Source: DAOTVS01 sp034436375 (lineage in GTDB: Bacteria > Chloroflexota > Anaerolineae > SpSt-313). From it: a stretch of 15,105 nucleotides of DNA. Numbering within the stretch: position 1 is the first letter of the stretch; each line of letters opens with the position of its first letter. Where the stretch lies: positions 1 through 15,105 of the forward strand of contig DAOTVS010000292.1 in assembly GCA_034436375.1 (NCBI GenBank), read 5' to 3'. The notes under the pieces were generated by a model. The model saw nothing but the letters and a program-made list of their open reading frames with translations, was not told the origin of the DNA and did no database searches. Made by a program: the position numbers and the translations under genes. Shown piece after piece: positions 1-7,149 of the stretch.

Positions 1-744
1 CCCGGCGTTGGCGCCGCCGGTATTGACCGTGGTCAAGCCGACGGTCAGCGTACGCATCTCCTGGCGTGTTGTCACGATGAGGGGATAGAGAAAGTCGTTC
101 CAGTTCCCCATGAAGCGCAGCACAGCCAGCGTCGCCAGGGCTGGCCGGAGCTGCGGCAGCAGCACCCGATAGTAGATCTGGAAACGAGAGGCGCCATCGA
201 TGATCGCTGCATCATCATAGTCTCTGGGGATACTCAGATAGTGCTGCCGCAACATAAAGGTGCCAAAGATCGAGGCGAACCACGGTGCAATGAGGGCTGT
301 ATAGGTGTTGATCAGGTGTAGTTTGGACAGGACGATGAACTCGGGCACGATCTGCGCCGTTGTGGGCATCATCAGGATGGCCAGGAAGAGGGTGAAGATA
401 AGGTCCCGGCCCCGGAATTTGCCCCGGGCAAAGGCATAGCCGGCCATGGAGGAAGTGAACAGGCATCCGAGTGTGGATACCCCACTTACGATAAAGCTAT
501 TCAGTAGCCAGCGCAGAGCCATGGTCGAACGGAAAAGCAGGGCAAAGTTGTCCAGGGTGATCGGGTGCGGGATGAGTGGGAAGGGAAACGTGACCGCCAG
601 CAGGCTCTTGGTCAGCGATGCCGAAAGCATGATCACAAATGGCCCAATTGTCGTGACGGCGATGGCTGCCATCACGACATAGACGACCGTACGGCCAAGG
701 ATGGCGCCGATGCTTATGGCGCCCGAAGTTCTTCTTGTCGCCAT
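1..744 (-). CDS. Carbohydrate ABC transporter permease, MalG type (partial, C-terminus cut)
   Basis: This is an inner-membrane permease subunit of a CUT1-type sugar importer. The frame stays open from ATG at 744 to the window edge, giving 248 residues, so the last few tens of residues lie outside. TM1 is near residues 18-42 and further hydrophobic segments lie near 83-105, 113-135 and 147-165. The cytoplasmic EAA loop, which contacts the ATPase, is at about 175-199 and reads DDAAIIDGASRFQIYYRVLLP, matching the EAA...DGA...LP consensus. Such permeases are about 270-300 residues long. It lies 16 bp after the MalF-type permease stop in the same operon. No clear Shine-Dalgarno precedes the ATG, so it may be translationally coupled. 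No ATPase gene is in view, as is common for CUT1 systems that share an MsmK-like ATPase. The family call is firm; the substrate is unknown. Confidence 0.93.
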   Translation of the reverse strand, partial: MATRRTSGAISIGAILGRTVVYVVMAAIAVTTIGPFVIMLSASLTKSLLAVTFPFPLIPHPITLDNFALLFRSTMALRWLLNSFIVSGVSTLGCLFTSSMAGYAFARGKFRGRDLIFTLFLAILMMPTTAQIVPEFIVLSKLHLINTYTALIAPWFASIFGTFMLRQHYLSIPRDYDDAAIIDGASRFQIYYRVLLPQLRPALATLAVLRFMGNWNDFLYPLIVTTRQEMRTLTVGLTTVNTGGANAG

Positions 745-760
745 TTGGTAGTGTGACACG

Positions 761-1732
761 CTATTGGTAATCCCCCTCGCCAAAGTGCAAGTACCTGCCC
801 TGGATGATGGTGATGGCCATGATCAAGACGAGCAAGAGAATGGAGACGGTGCAGGCATAGCCCATTTCCGAGAAAGTAAAAGCACGTTGATAGATATAGT
901 AGGCCACGGTCGTCGTGGCGTACACCGGGCCGCCGCCTGTCAACATGTAGATCGAGCCGAAAACCTGCAGGGCCTCGATGGTGGAAATCACGGTAATGAA
1001 AGCGGCCGTGGGACGGAGCAGAGGTATAGTCACATACCAGTGTTCTTTCCAGCCATCAGCGCCGTCCACGTGCGCCGCATCGCTCAGCTCAGCCGGGATC
1101 CCCTTGAGGCCCGCCAACCAGAGCAACATATAGTAGCCGAACGATTGCCAGATGCTGACGCCGACAACACTCGGGAGCGCCTCTTTGACATCCACCAGCC
1201 ACAGTTGTGGCCGGATGCCCACCAGACCGAGCAGGTAATTGACCGGGCCGTCGGGCGCTGGCGAAAGGAACCGCCAGAAGATCAGGCACAGCACCGTGAT
1301 AGAGGTGACGTTGGGCAGAAAATAGAGCGTTCTGAAGAGCTTCATGCCGCGCAGCGGCCGATTGATGAGGATAGCCACCAGGAGCGATATGGCCACTTGC
1401 AAGGGCACCTGCATGAGCGCGTAGGTCACGGTATTCTTGAGCGCTATGTGCAGGGTCTGATCATCGAGCAGGTGCACATAGTTCTTGAGGCCGGTGAACT
1501 TCATCGGCGTCAGCATGTCCCACTGATTGAAGCTGTAGTTGATCATCAACACAAAGGGCACGGCGGTGAAGACGAGAAAGACGACAATGTTGATCAGGAT
1601 AAAGGGGTACCAGGACAGCTGGTCTTTGAGACTGCTCCCACGCCGATTTGCCCTCTTGTTATTCGGCTTTAGGGTGACCAATTGAGTAACCACCGACAAC
1701 CGCCTCTTGGCAATCCGGGCGCCATGCCTCAT
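761..1732 (-). CDS. Carbohydrate ABC transporter permease, MalF type
   Basis: This is the partner permease of the downstream MalG-type protein, forming the heterodimeric channel of a CUT1 importer. With ATG at 1732 it has 323 residues: a basic N-terminus, TM1 at about 43-64, further helices near 104-124, 137-157, 190-208, 243-262 and 292-311, and an EAA loop at about 215-239 (ELSDAAHVDGAD, ending IPLL). The start is uncertain. ATG 1732 has GGAG only three bases upstream, while GTG 1693 has AAGAGG at good spacing and would give 310 residues. The open frame extends back to 1834, but that part overlaps the intergenic hairpin and is unlikely to be coding. The gene follows the solute-binding protein gene by about 200 bp and precedes the second permease by 16 bp. 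The family call is firm; the substrate is unknown. Confidence 0.93.
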   Translation of the reverse strand: MRHGARIAKRRLSVVTQLVTLKPNNKRANRRGSSLKDQLSWYPFILINIVVFLVFTAVPFVLMINYSFNQWDMLTPMKFTGLKNYVHLLDDQTLHIALKNTVTYALMQVPLQVAISLLVAILINRPLRGMKLFRTLYFLPNVTSITVLCLIFWRFLSPAPDGPVNYLLGLVGIRPQLWLVDVKEALPSVVGVSIWQSFGYYMLLWLAGLKGIPAELSDAAHVDGADGWKEHWYVTIPLLRPTAAFITVISTIEALQVFGSIYMLTGGGPVYATTTVAYYIYQRAFTFSEMGYACTVSILLLVLIMAITIIQGRYLHFGEGDYQ

Positions 1733-1793
1733 GGGCTCCGATGGTCCACAGCAGAGCGTTCGTCTGCTGTAGCCTCGAGCCGGCATGGACACA

Positions 1794-1812
1794 CTGATAA
1801 TACGAGTATCAG
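1794..1812. repeat. Imperfect 19-bp dyad in the SBP-permease intergenic gap
   Basis: A dyad with 6-bp arms, CTGATA and TATCAG, separated by 7 bp. It is operator-sized and AT-rich compared with its surroundings. It lies between the intergenic hairpin and the permease start on the minus strand. It could be a protein-binding site or an extra small hairpin in the transcript; nothing more can be said from sequence. Confidence 0.35.
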
Positions 1813-1837
1813 GCCTCAGCGCATGCAATTGCACGAA

Positions 1838-1876
1838 GCTTGCTCCGGAGGGGGCCGACGCGGCCCCCTCCTAAGC
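1838..1876 (-). terminator. Strong intergenic hairpin after the solute-binding protein gene (attenuator or mRNA stabiliser)
   Basis: There is a perfect 10-bp GC-rich stem (1847-1856 with 1862-1871) closed by a 5-nt loop, and it can extend with GCTT/AAGC after a bulge. No T-run follows on the minus strand, so full rho-independent termination is unlikely. Hairpins at this place in SBP-permease operons, as between malE and malF, are known to protect the binding-protein mRNA or cause partial termination. Here it would raise lipoprotein output over permease output. Confidence 0.7.
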
Positions 1877-1940
1877 CTTTCAGCAGAGCAGCGTCGTAGC
1901 GGTTGCGCCTTGGCGCAGCCGCTGCGGGAGTATGCCGAGA

Positions 1941-3356
1941 TCAGGCGTTGCCGTAAGTCTTCTGTAGCAGGTCAACCAGCGCCTTGTCGCAAGCTTCCAG
2001 CGCCTGCTCCACCGTTTCCTTGCCCAGCACCGCGGCCTGGAAGTGAGGCGCGCAGACGGTCTTGCTTTCCTGCCAGAGCAGTTTGATATCCAGGCCGGAG
2101 AAGAGGTATTTCGCCTGTCGATCGATGAACGACTTGACACAGGGGTCGGCTTTCCAGTACTTTTGGGACTCTGTACCGACCGGCGTCAGGTTGCCCAGAG
2201 TGCAGAACCAGCCAATGTTCTCTGGCTTGATCATGAACTTGATCCACTCGGCCGCGGCATCCTTCGACTTGCAGAGCTGGGTCATCGACCAGCCGTTGCC
2301 ACCCGAGGAGCCGGCGACCAGGGGCGAGTTCGCATCTTTCTGGCGCGGGCCGCCGGAGACGACAGGGAAGTTGGGATCTGTCTTTAGCAGGCCCATGCAG
2401 TCAGCGGCGCCGGCGTGAGAGGTAATGAGTTGCTTGCCCATCTGGAAGTACTTGGGCAGCTTGTCCGCGCTCGCGTCGTCGGCCACAGAGTATTCCATAG
2501 GCACATAGCCGTTCTTGTACTCTTCCACCCAGCGGGTGAGGGCCGCGATGGCCGGGGCCTTGGTCATGTTCGTCGTGGCCTTGTCGTCATTAAAGACCGT
2601 ACCGCCGGCCTGGCGCACCGTGCCGCACCACTCCATCCAGTCCGTGAGGCTGATGGTTTCCACGTAATAGCCCAGACTCTTGGCCTTTTCGCCCAAGCCT
2701 ACAAGCTCATCCCAGGTCATGCTCGGCTTGGTATAATCGTAGCCGCAGGCCTCCATCAGCTTGCTGTTATAGTTGTAGCCGTAGATGAGCGCCCAGGTGC
2801 TGAGGATATAGAGCTTGCCGTCGACCGTGCCTGCATCGAGGATATCCTTGGGGTAATCGGTGAGCAAGTCAGGGGTAATATAGTCGTTTAGCGGGGCAGC
2901 GACCTGTTTGGCCACGTAGGTGAGCAGCGTGTCGGTCGTGGCGAACCAGATGTCGGGGGGCGCGCCGGCGGCAACAGCCGAGTAGAGCTTCTCACGGCGA
3001 CCGCCCCAACCCTGGATATCAAAGTTGACCGTGATCTTGGGCTGGATCTCGTTGAACTTGGCCATCATCGGCTTGTAGATCGTATCGAGATCATTGTCAG
3101 CGTTGCTATAAGTCCATACCAGCAGTTGGGCCGTGAGCTGGGCCGGCGCCGCGGTCGCCGCTGCCGTCGCAGGCTCGGTCGCGGCTACGGTCGCTGCCGC
3201 GGCCTCTGTCGCTGCCGGCGCCTGCGTGGCTTCCGCAGGCGCTGAGGTAGGCTGCGGTGCCTCTTGAGGGCTGCAGGCGGCGAGAACCAGGCCAACCCCG
3301 GCGACTGCGGTACGAGACAGGAACTCACGCCTCGAGAGTTTCTTTCCGTTCATCAT
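1941..3356 (-). CDS. Extracellular sugar-binding lipoprotein of an ABC transporter (family 1 SBP)
   Basis: This protein captures the solute outside the membrane and delivers it to the two permeases encoded downstream. The 471 residues begin with a twin-arginine-like signal (SRREFL at 8-13), a hydrophobic core and a lipobox ending LAAC, with the lipidated Cys at 28. A low-complexity Ala/Thr/Pro/Glu linker follows to about residue 75, then a family-1 solute-binding domain (about 78-471) starting QLLVWTYSN and containing the typical SGG/GGNGWSM and WIKFMIKPENI segments. The start is supported by AAGGAAAGG upstream of tandem ATG codons at 3356 and 3353. It is the first gene of the operon, with a sigma70-like promoter at 3507-3535. 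Tat export of a sugar-binding lipoprotein is plausible because of the RR motif, but Sec export cannot be excluded. The substrate cannot be read from sequence. Confidence 0.95.
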   Translation of the reverse strand: MMNGKKLSRREFLSRTAVAGVGLVLAACSPQEAPQPTSAPAEATQAPAATEAAAATVAATEPATAAATAAPAQLTAQLLVWTYSNADNDLDTIYKPMMAKFNEIQPKITVNFDIQGWGGRREKLYSAVAAGAPPDIWFATTDTLLTYVAKQVAAPLNDYITPDLLTDYPKDILDAGTVDGKLYILSTWALIYGYNYNSKLMEACGYDYTKPSMTWDELVGLGEKAKSLGYYVETISLTDWMEWCGTVRQAGGTVFNDDKATTNMTKAPAIAALTRWVEEYKNGYVPMEYSVADDASADKLPKYFQMGKQLITSHAGAADCMGLLKTDPNFPVVSGGPRQKDANSPLVAGSSGGNGWSMTQLCKSKDAAAEWIKFMIKPENIGWFCTLGNLTPVGTESQKYWKADPCVKSFIDRQAKYLFSGLDIKLLWQESKTVCAPHFQAAVLGKETVEQALEACDKALVDLLQKTYGNA

Positions 3357-3493
3357 AGCCTTTCCTTTCGGAGATGGTTAGATTGATCAGTACGACCCTT
3401 ACGGCGATTGCCAGAGCACTGTTTCCTGCGCTTCCGGCGTCACGCGCCTCCTTCCAAGCTAACTGGGGCCAATTTCGAGGCCGACCTGTGGTC

Positions 3494-3502
3494 TGCTATA
3501 AT
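3494..3502 (+). promoter_or_regulatory. Extended -10 promoter of the response-regulator gene
   Basis: TG, one base, then a consensus TATAAT (3497-3502) forms an extended -10 element. No good -35 box lies 16-18 bp upstream, which is tolerated with an extended -10 and may indicate dependence on an activator. The predicted start is near 3509, about 110 nt before the gene. It is only 5 bp from the -10 of the divergent transporter promoter. Confidence 0.5.
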
Positions 3503-3506
3503 GCCT

Positions 3507-3535
3507 ATCATAATGCAACGGAATAGGGTGATCAA
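3507..3535 (-). promoter_or_regulatory. Sigma70-type promoter of the ABC transporter operon
   Basis: On the minus strand a -35 box TTGATC (3530-3535) is followed by a 17-bp spacer and a -10 box TATGAT (3507-3512). Transcription would start near 3500, leaving a leader of about 140 nt before the lipoprotein start. It overlaps the plus-strand -10 region at 3494-3502, so the two promoters probably interfere or share a regulator. Confidence 0.6.
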
Positions 3536-3617
3536 TGGGTTTTCCGACAGGGAATCGACTCTCGGCCGACATGCTGTCTCTTTCCCTGTTCCCATGATGT
3601 TGTGATTGGAGCTGGCG

Positions 3618-4868
3618 GTGCCCAAGTCGGAGCGCGAGCAGTTCGCGGAATGGACCAGGGATGCACTGGCGCACCTGTACGACTTTGCCTATCTGCGCCA
3701 GAGTCCTCTTCTCGATGCCCTGATTGCCGATGCCGGGGAGCCGATCCTGGAGCGGGTGCTGCACCTGCGCCAGCTTCTGCAGCAGGCCATCGAAAGCCTG
3801 GCGCCTGATGGTAAGCTGCCCCGGGAAGCCAAAGAATGGCGCCCCTACATGGCGCTCAGATACTATTATGTCGATGGTCTGGAACTGCCGGAGGTCGAAA
3901 AGCGCCTGGGCCTGGGCGACCGGCAGGTGCTCCGCGAACGCAACCGCGGCCTGGAGGCCCTGGCGGCCTTGCTCTGGGATCGGCGTGTTGCCCCCCCGTC
4001 TACAACGGGCGCCCAGGCCCCCGATCCCAGCCGAGATGAGCCAGCAAAAGAATCGCCGGTCAGTCTGGAAGTACGGCAGCTTGGGGTCGAGTACGTCGAG
4101 ATCTCGTTGGGCGATTTGCTAGATAACGTCTGCCGGTCTCTGAGCGGGCTTGCAGCCAATTCTAACGTCCACGTGGTCTGTCAGCCCATCGATCCGCAAC
4201 TCACAATCCTGGCCGATGCCACGCTCCTACGCCAGGCGATCATCGCGGCCCTCAGCTATGCGATCTCGGTCGGCCCCATGGGCCCGGTGCAGATCGAGAC
4301 AGCGGTCGCAGAGACCAGCCTGGATATCCGCATTTCCTGGCCGATCGTCGCTGGAGCGCAACCCGCAGCACCGTTGCCTGCCATCGGTGCGCTCATTGAG
4401 GCGCAAGGGGGGCAGTGCCATACCTGTGCCACCAACACCGGCGTGATGCTCCTGCTCCAGATTCCCCAGCCGCGCTATGCCAAAATCCTGTTGGTGGATG
4501 ATAACGCGAGCTCTCTGCAGCTCTACAGGCGTTACCTTGGCCAACAGGATTACCACGTGATCTGCATGCAGGGCGGCAAAGAGGGGCTAGAAGCAGCGTT
4601 GACGGAGAAACCCGACGTGGTGCTGTTGGATGTGATGATGCGCGGCATGGATGGCTGGGAGGTGTTGCAGAGGCTCAAGGCACAACCCCTGACGCAAAAG
4701 ATCCCCATCATCGTTTGTTCTGTGCTGCCGGAGAGCACCCTGGCCCTCTCACTTGGCGCCGAGGCTTTCCTGCAAAAGCCGATCAGCCGCTTCGACCTGC
4801 TGGCTGCGATTCAGAAATGTCTGGGGCGTCAACGTAGCGCGGCGACACTGCATCCAAAAGCCCTCTGA
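3618..4868 (+). CDS. Response-regulator-like protein: HTH, degenerate kinase ATPase domain, C-terminal receiver
   Basis: This is probably a cytoplasmic signalling protein of about 416 residues (numbered from GTG 3618). GTG 3618 is preferred because GGAG lies 6 nt upstream; a TTG at 3606 is also open and has an in-frame stop directly before it. The N-terminus is helical and includes a sigma-region-4-like helix-turn-helix at about 74-120 (ALRYYYVDGLELPEVEKRLG). The middle (about 150-285) resembles a histidine-kinase ATPase fold (ADATLLRQAII..., then IEAQGGQ, GVMLLLQIP) but lacks the N-box Asn and the G1 and G2 glycine motifs, so ATP binding is doubtful. The C-terminus is a full receiver (about 288-405) with VDDN, phospho-acceptor Asp at about 338 in LLDVMM, a Ser in the switch position and KPIS. 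The likely partner is the convergent hybrid kinase. It is divergent to the sugar transporter, which it may regulate (inference). Confidence 0.88.
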   Translation: MPKSEREQFAEWTRDALAHLYDFAYLRQSPLLDALIADAGEPILERVLHLRQLLQQAIESLAPDGKLPREAKEWRPYMALRYYYVDGLELPEVEKRLGLGDRQVLRERNRGLEALAALLWDRRVAPPSTTGAQAPDPSRDEPAKESPVSLEVRQLGVEYVEISLGDLLDNVCRSLSGLAANSNVHVVCQPIDPQLTILADATLLRQAIIAALSYAISVGPMGPVQIETAVAETSLDIRISWPIVAGAQPAAPLPAIGALIEAQGGQCHTCATNTGVMLLLQIPQPRYAKILLVDDNASSLQLYRRYLGQQDYHVICMQGGKEGLEAALTEKPDVVLLDVMMRGMDGWEVLQRLKAQPLTQKIPIIVCSVLPESTLALSLGAEAFLQKPISRFDLLAAIQKCLGRQRSAATLHPKAL

Positions 4869-7026
4869 TACAGACCAGCCACTCTTGCGTTTTCAATCCG
4901 TCGCTCTTCACCAGCCCCAGACCGCTCACGTTGGGAACGTCGATGGGAGTCTCATGCGCTGAGACATCGCCGGCCGTCACCATCAGGATGGGCAGAGCGG
5001 CCAGGTCGGGCCTGGCTTGCAGTTGCTCGATCACCTGCAGACCGCTCATCCCCGGCATCATCAAATCAAGGAGCATCGCATCGGGAGGACTCGCCGCGAT
5101 CGCCTCGAGGGCCTCACGGCCGCCATAGGCCTCTCGGATCAGGTATTCCTTCTCAGCCGAGCGCAACATCCGAGCCAGTAACTGCACCTCAGCCGGGTCA
5201 TCGTCCACGAGCAGCAGATTCCGACCGGCGGGCACCATGCGGGCAAGGGTGGTCAGGAGCGCCTTGCGCTGCACCGGCTTGGATAGCCATTGGATGTGCC
5301 CGGGTAGTTGCGAAAGTCCGGATACATCCTTCCTGTAGGATAGCACCGGCAGTGAAAGTGTAGGGTGCAGATCGGCGAGCCTGTGGGCCACTTGCTCGAC
5401 CTCATCCGGCGTCTCCGCCGCTACCAGAACGGCCCAAGGATGCTCTTTGGCTACCAGGGTGAGCGTTTCCTCTGTATTGGCCGAGGGCACAAAGTGGTAG
5501 CCGCTGATATAACGGTCGAGCAACCGCAAGCCCGAGTCGGAAGAGCCCTGCAGAATCACCGTCTTTACCTGGAGGGCCTGCGAGGCCCCTGCCGTTCTCT
5601 CGGGGGTGTGGGTCAGGGCTGCGAGCCGGCCTGCGGATGACACGGGCAAGGTAAAGTGAAAAGTGCTGCCCACCCCCAGCGCGCTTTCGGCCCAAATGCG
5701 GCCGCCATGCAGCTCGACAAAGCGCTTACTGATCGCAAGGCCCAATCCGGTTCCACCGTAGCGCCGGCGCAGCGAGCCATCGGCCTGCTCGAACTCCTTA
5801 AAGGCACGGGACAGTTGCTCAGGCGACATGCCAATGCCTGTATCGGCTACACGGACGTGGATGACGTGGTCCTCGCGGCTCGCACTGACGGTGATGGCGC
5901 CGTGCTCGGTAAAGCGCCCAGCGTTTGACAGCAGATTCAGCAGCACCTGTCGGATACGCGTGATATCGACCCACAGCGTGGGAAGGTCGGGCTCGACCTG
6001 CACCTCGAGGCGCACGTCGCGGCCCCGTACCAGCCCCGAGGCAGCGCTTACGGCATCGCGGATTAGATTCCCGATCTGCACTTCTTCCTCTGCCAGGGGC
6101 ATTCGCATGGCATCGACCTGCGAAAGATCGAGGATATCGTCGATCAGGCTCTGCAGATGGCGGGCATTGCGATAGATCTCGTTGACGTCGCTGCGCAGGG
6201 CTCCGGGCCAGGGGAAGTCGCCATAGACCTCAGGAGCTGTGTGCATCAACTCACTAAAGCCGATGATCGCATTGAGTGGGGTGCGGAGCTCGTGACTGAC
6301 GTTAGCGGCGAACTGCCCCTTCAGGGCCTGCCCCTCTTCGGCTTGCCGGCGCGCGGCAGCCTCTTCGCGCCGGGCGCGCAGCACCAGGGCGTACATCTCG
6401 TCCAACGACCTCAAGGTACGGTTGAGAACTTGCTGGCGGTCGCGGGCCTCCTCCAGCCGCTGCCGTGCTACGTCTGCATTTTCCCATGCCCAACGCATGG
6501 CCTGGTAAAGATTGCTCGCCGAAAGGCACGACAAAAGCGCCGTCAGGCAGACCAGGACTACAGGCTGGATGATCTGCTGCGCGGGCAGGGGGCCCCGCGC
6601 ACCAAAGTTCCCGGCGACGACGATCAGCGCGGCGCAGGGCACCGCACTCAGCAAGCCGGCAGCCGGGCTCAGCAGCAAGCCGATGATCGAGACCACCAGA
6701 CTGAAGCTGTATGGGCCGAGGCTGGCAAAGGAGAGCCAACTCATCGAAAAGCTGGCAATGGCGAGGCTGCAGACTAGCAGGAGCGTGGCCGCCGTGATGG
6801 AGCGCCGGTTGAGATCGAGGGCCAGCACGCCACCAATGAAGAGGACCGCCGGGGCAATAGCGACAGGCAGAACAACCTGTGGCCCCATATCGACCAGGGT
6901 GTAGACCAGCCAGGCCCAACCGATCAGCGCCACCTGTGCGGCAACAATGGCGAGGGCATTATGGCGCAGTGTACGCAGATCATCGTAAAGCGCTGGCGCT
7001 TCCCTGTTGCCCGCTGATGTCGTCAC
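4783..7026 (-). CDS. Membrane hybrid histidine kinase with a degenerate and a complete receiver domain
   Basis: A sensor kinase of 747 residues. The N-terminus has about six hydrophobic helices (roughly 24-45, 50-70, 77-98, 105-125, 127-141, 152-172) with no large extracytoplasmic domain, so it may sense within the membrane. A coiled coil (about 180-235) leads to the HisKA domain with SHELRTPLNAIIGF and phospho-His 245. The ATPase domain has the N box near 364-368, DTGIG at 395-399 and GGTGLGL at 424-430. A first receiver-like domain (about 488-597) lacks the acidic pair and the phospho-acceptor Asp but keeps SKP. The second (about 603-725) is complete: VDDD, Asp 654, Thr 684 and Lys 707. The GTG start at 7026 has AGAAGG about 10 nt upstream and a consensus promoter. 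The last 28 residues overlap the convergent response-regulator gene. The stimulus is unknown. Confidence 0.95.
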   Translation of the reverse strand: MTTSAGNREAPALYDDLRTLRHNALAIVAAQVALIGWAWLVYTLVDMGPQVVLPVAIAPAVLFIGGVLALDLNRRSITAATLLLVCSLAIASFSMSWLSFASLGPYSFSLVVSIIGLLLSPAAGLLSAVPCAALIVVAGNFGARGPLPAQQIIQPVVLVCLTALLSCLSASNLYQAMRWAWENADVARQRLEEARDRQQVLNRTLRSLDEMYALVLRARREEAAARRQAEEGQALKGQFAANVSHELRTPLNAIIGFSELMHTAPEVYGDFPWPGALRSDVNEIYRNARHLQSLIDDILDLSQVDAMRMPLAEEEVQIGNLIRDAVSAASGLVRGRDVRLEVQVEPDLPTLWVDITRIRQVLLNLLSNAGRFTEHGAITVSASREDHVIHVRVADTGIGMSPEQLSRAFKEFEQADGSLRRRYGGTGLGLAISKRFVELHGGRIWAESALGVGSTFHFTLPVSSAGRLAALTHTPERTAGASQALQVKTVILQGSSDSGLRLLDRYISGYHFVPSANTEETLTLVAKEHPWAVLVAAETPDEVEQVAHRLADLHPTLSLPVLSYRKDVSGLSQLPGHIQWLSKPVQRKALLTTLARMVPAGRNLLLVDDDPAEVQLLARMLRSAEKEYLIREAYGGREALEAIAASPPDAMLLDLMMPGMSGLQVIEQLQARPDLAALPILMVTAGDVSAHETPIDVPNVSGLGLVKSDGLKTQEWLVCIRGLLDAVSPRYVDAPDISESQPAGRSG

Positions 7027-7076
7027 CGATCCGTGCCTTCTGTCGGAAACAAGTCGAGTGTTGGTCGAACAGGTAG

Positions 7077-7105
7077 TTGACCCGCAGTTTCATTGTTTCT
7101 ATACT
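7077..7105 (+). promoter_or_regulatory. Sigma70 promoter for the dehydrogenase/methyltransferase-like genes
   Basis: TTGACC (7077-7082), a spacer of exactly 17 bp, then TATACT (7100-7105). Transcription would start near 7112, about 38 nt before the dehydrogenase ATG. It faces the kinase promoter, whose -10 begins 5 bp downstream, so the two polymerases would compete for this 60-bp stretch. Confidence 0.7.
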
Positions 7106-7109
7106 TGCG

Positions 7110-7137
7110 ATTATAGCTTGGCAACCAGGGGTGTCAA
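7110..7137 (-). promoter_or_regulatory. Consensus sigma70 promoter for the histidine kinase
   Basis: On the minus strand both boxes match consensus exactly: TTGACA (7132-7137), a 16-bp spacer, then TATAAT (7110-7115). The predicted start is near 7103, giving a leader of about 77 nt to the GTG. It overlaps the plus-strand promoter at 7077-7105 and the start region of the dehydrogenase leader. Confidence 0.75.
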
Positions 7138-7149
7138 AAGAGGGCAATA

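Noticed and set aside
764..1672. A 302-codon open frame on plus, antisense to the MalF-type permease
   Set aside because: The translation is rich in His, Gln, Arg and Asp with no domain, as expected from the reverse of a membrane-protein gene in GC-rich DNA; the minus-strand permease is unmistakable.
3408..3605. A 65-codon plus-strand frame before the response regulator
   Set aside because: It begins with TTG without a good ribosome-binding site, spans both promoters, and its translation shows no family features.
3618..4868. Reading the HTH protein as an ECF sigma factor
   Set aside because: Only a region-4-like HTH is visible; there is no region 2, and the protein continues into ATPase-like and receiver domains.
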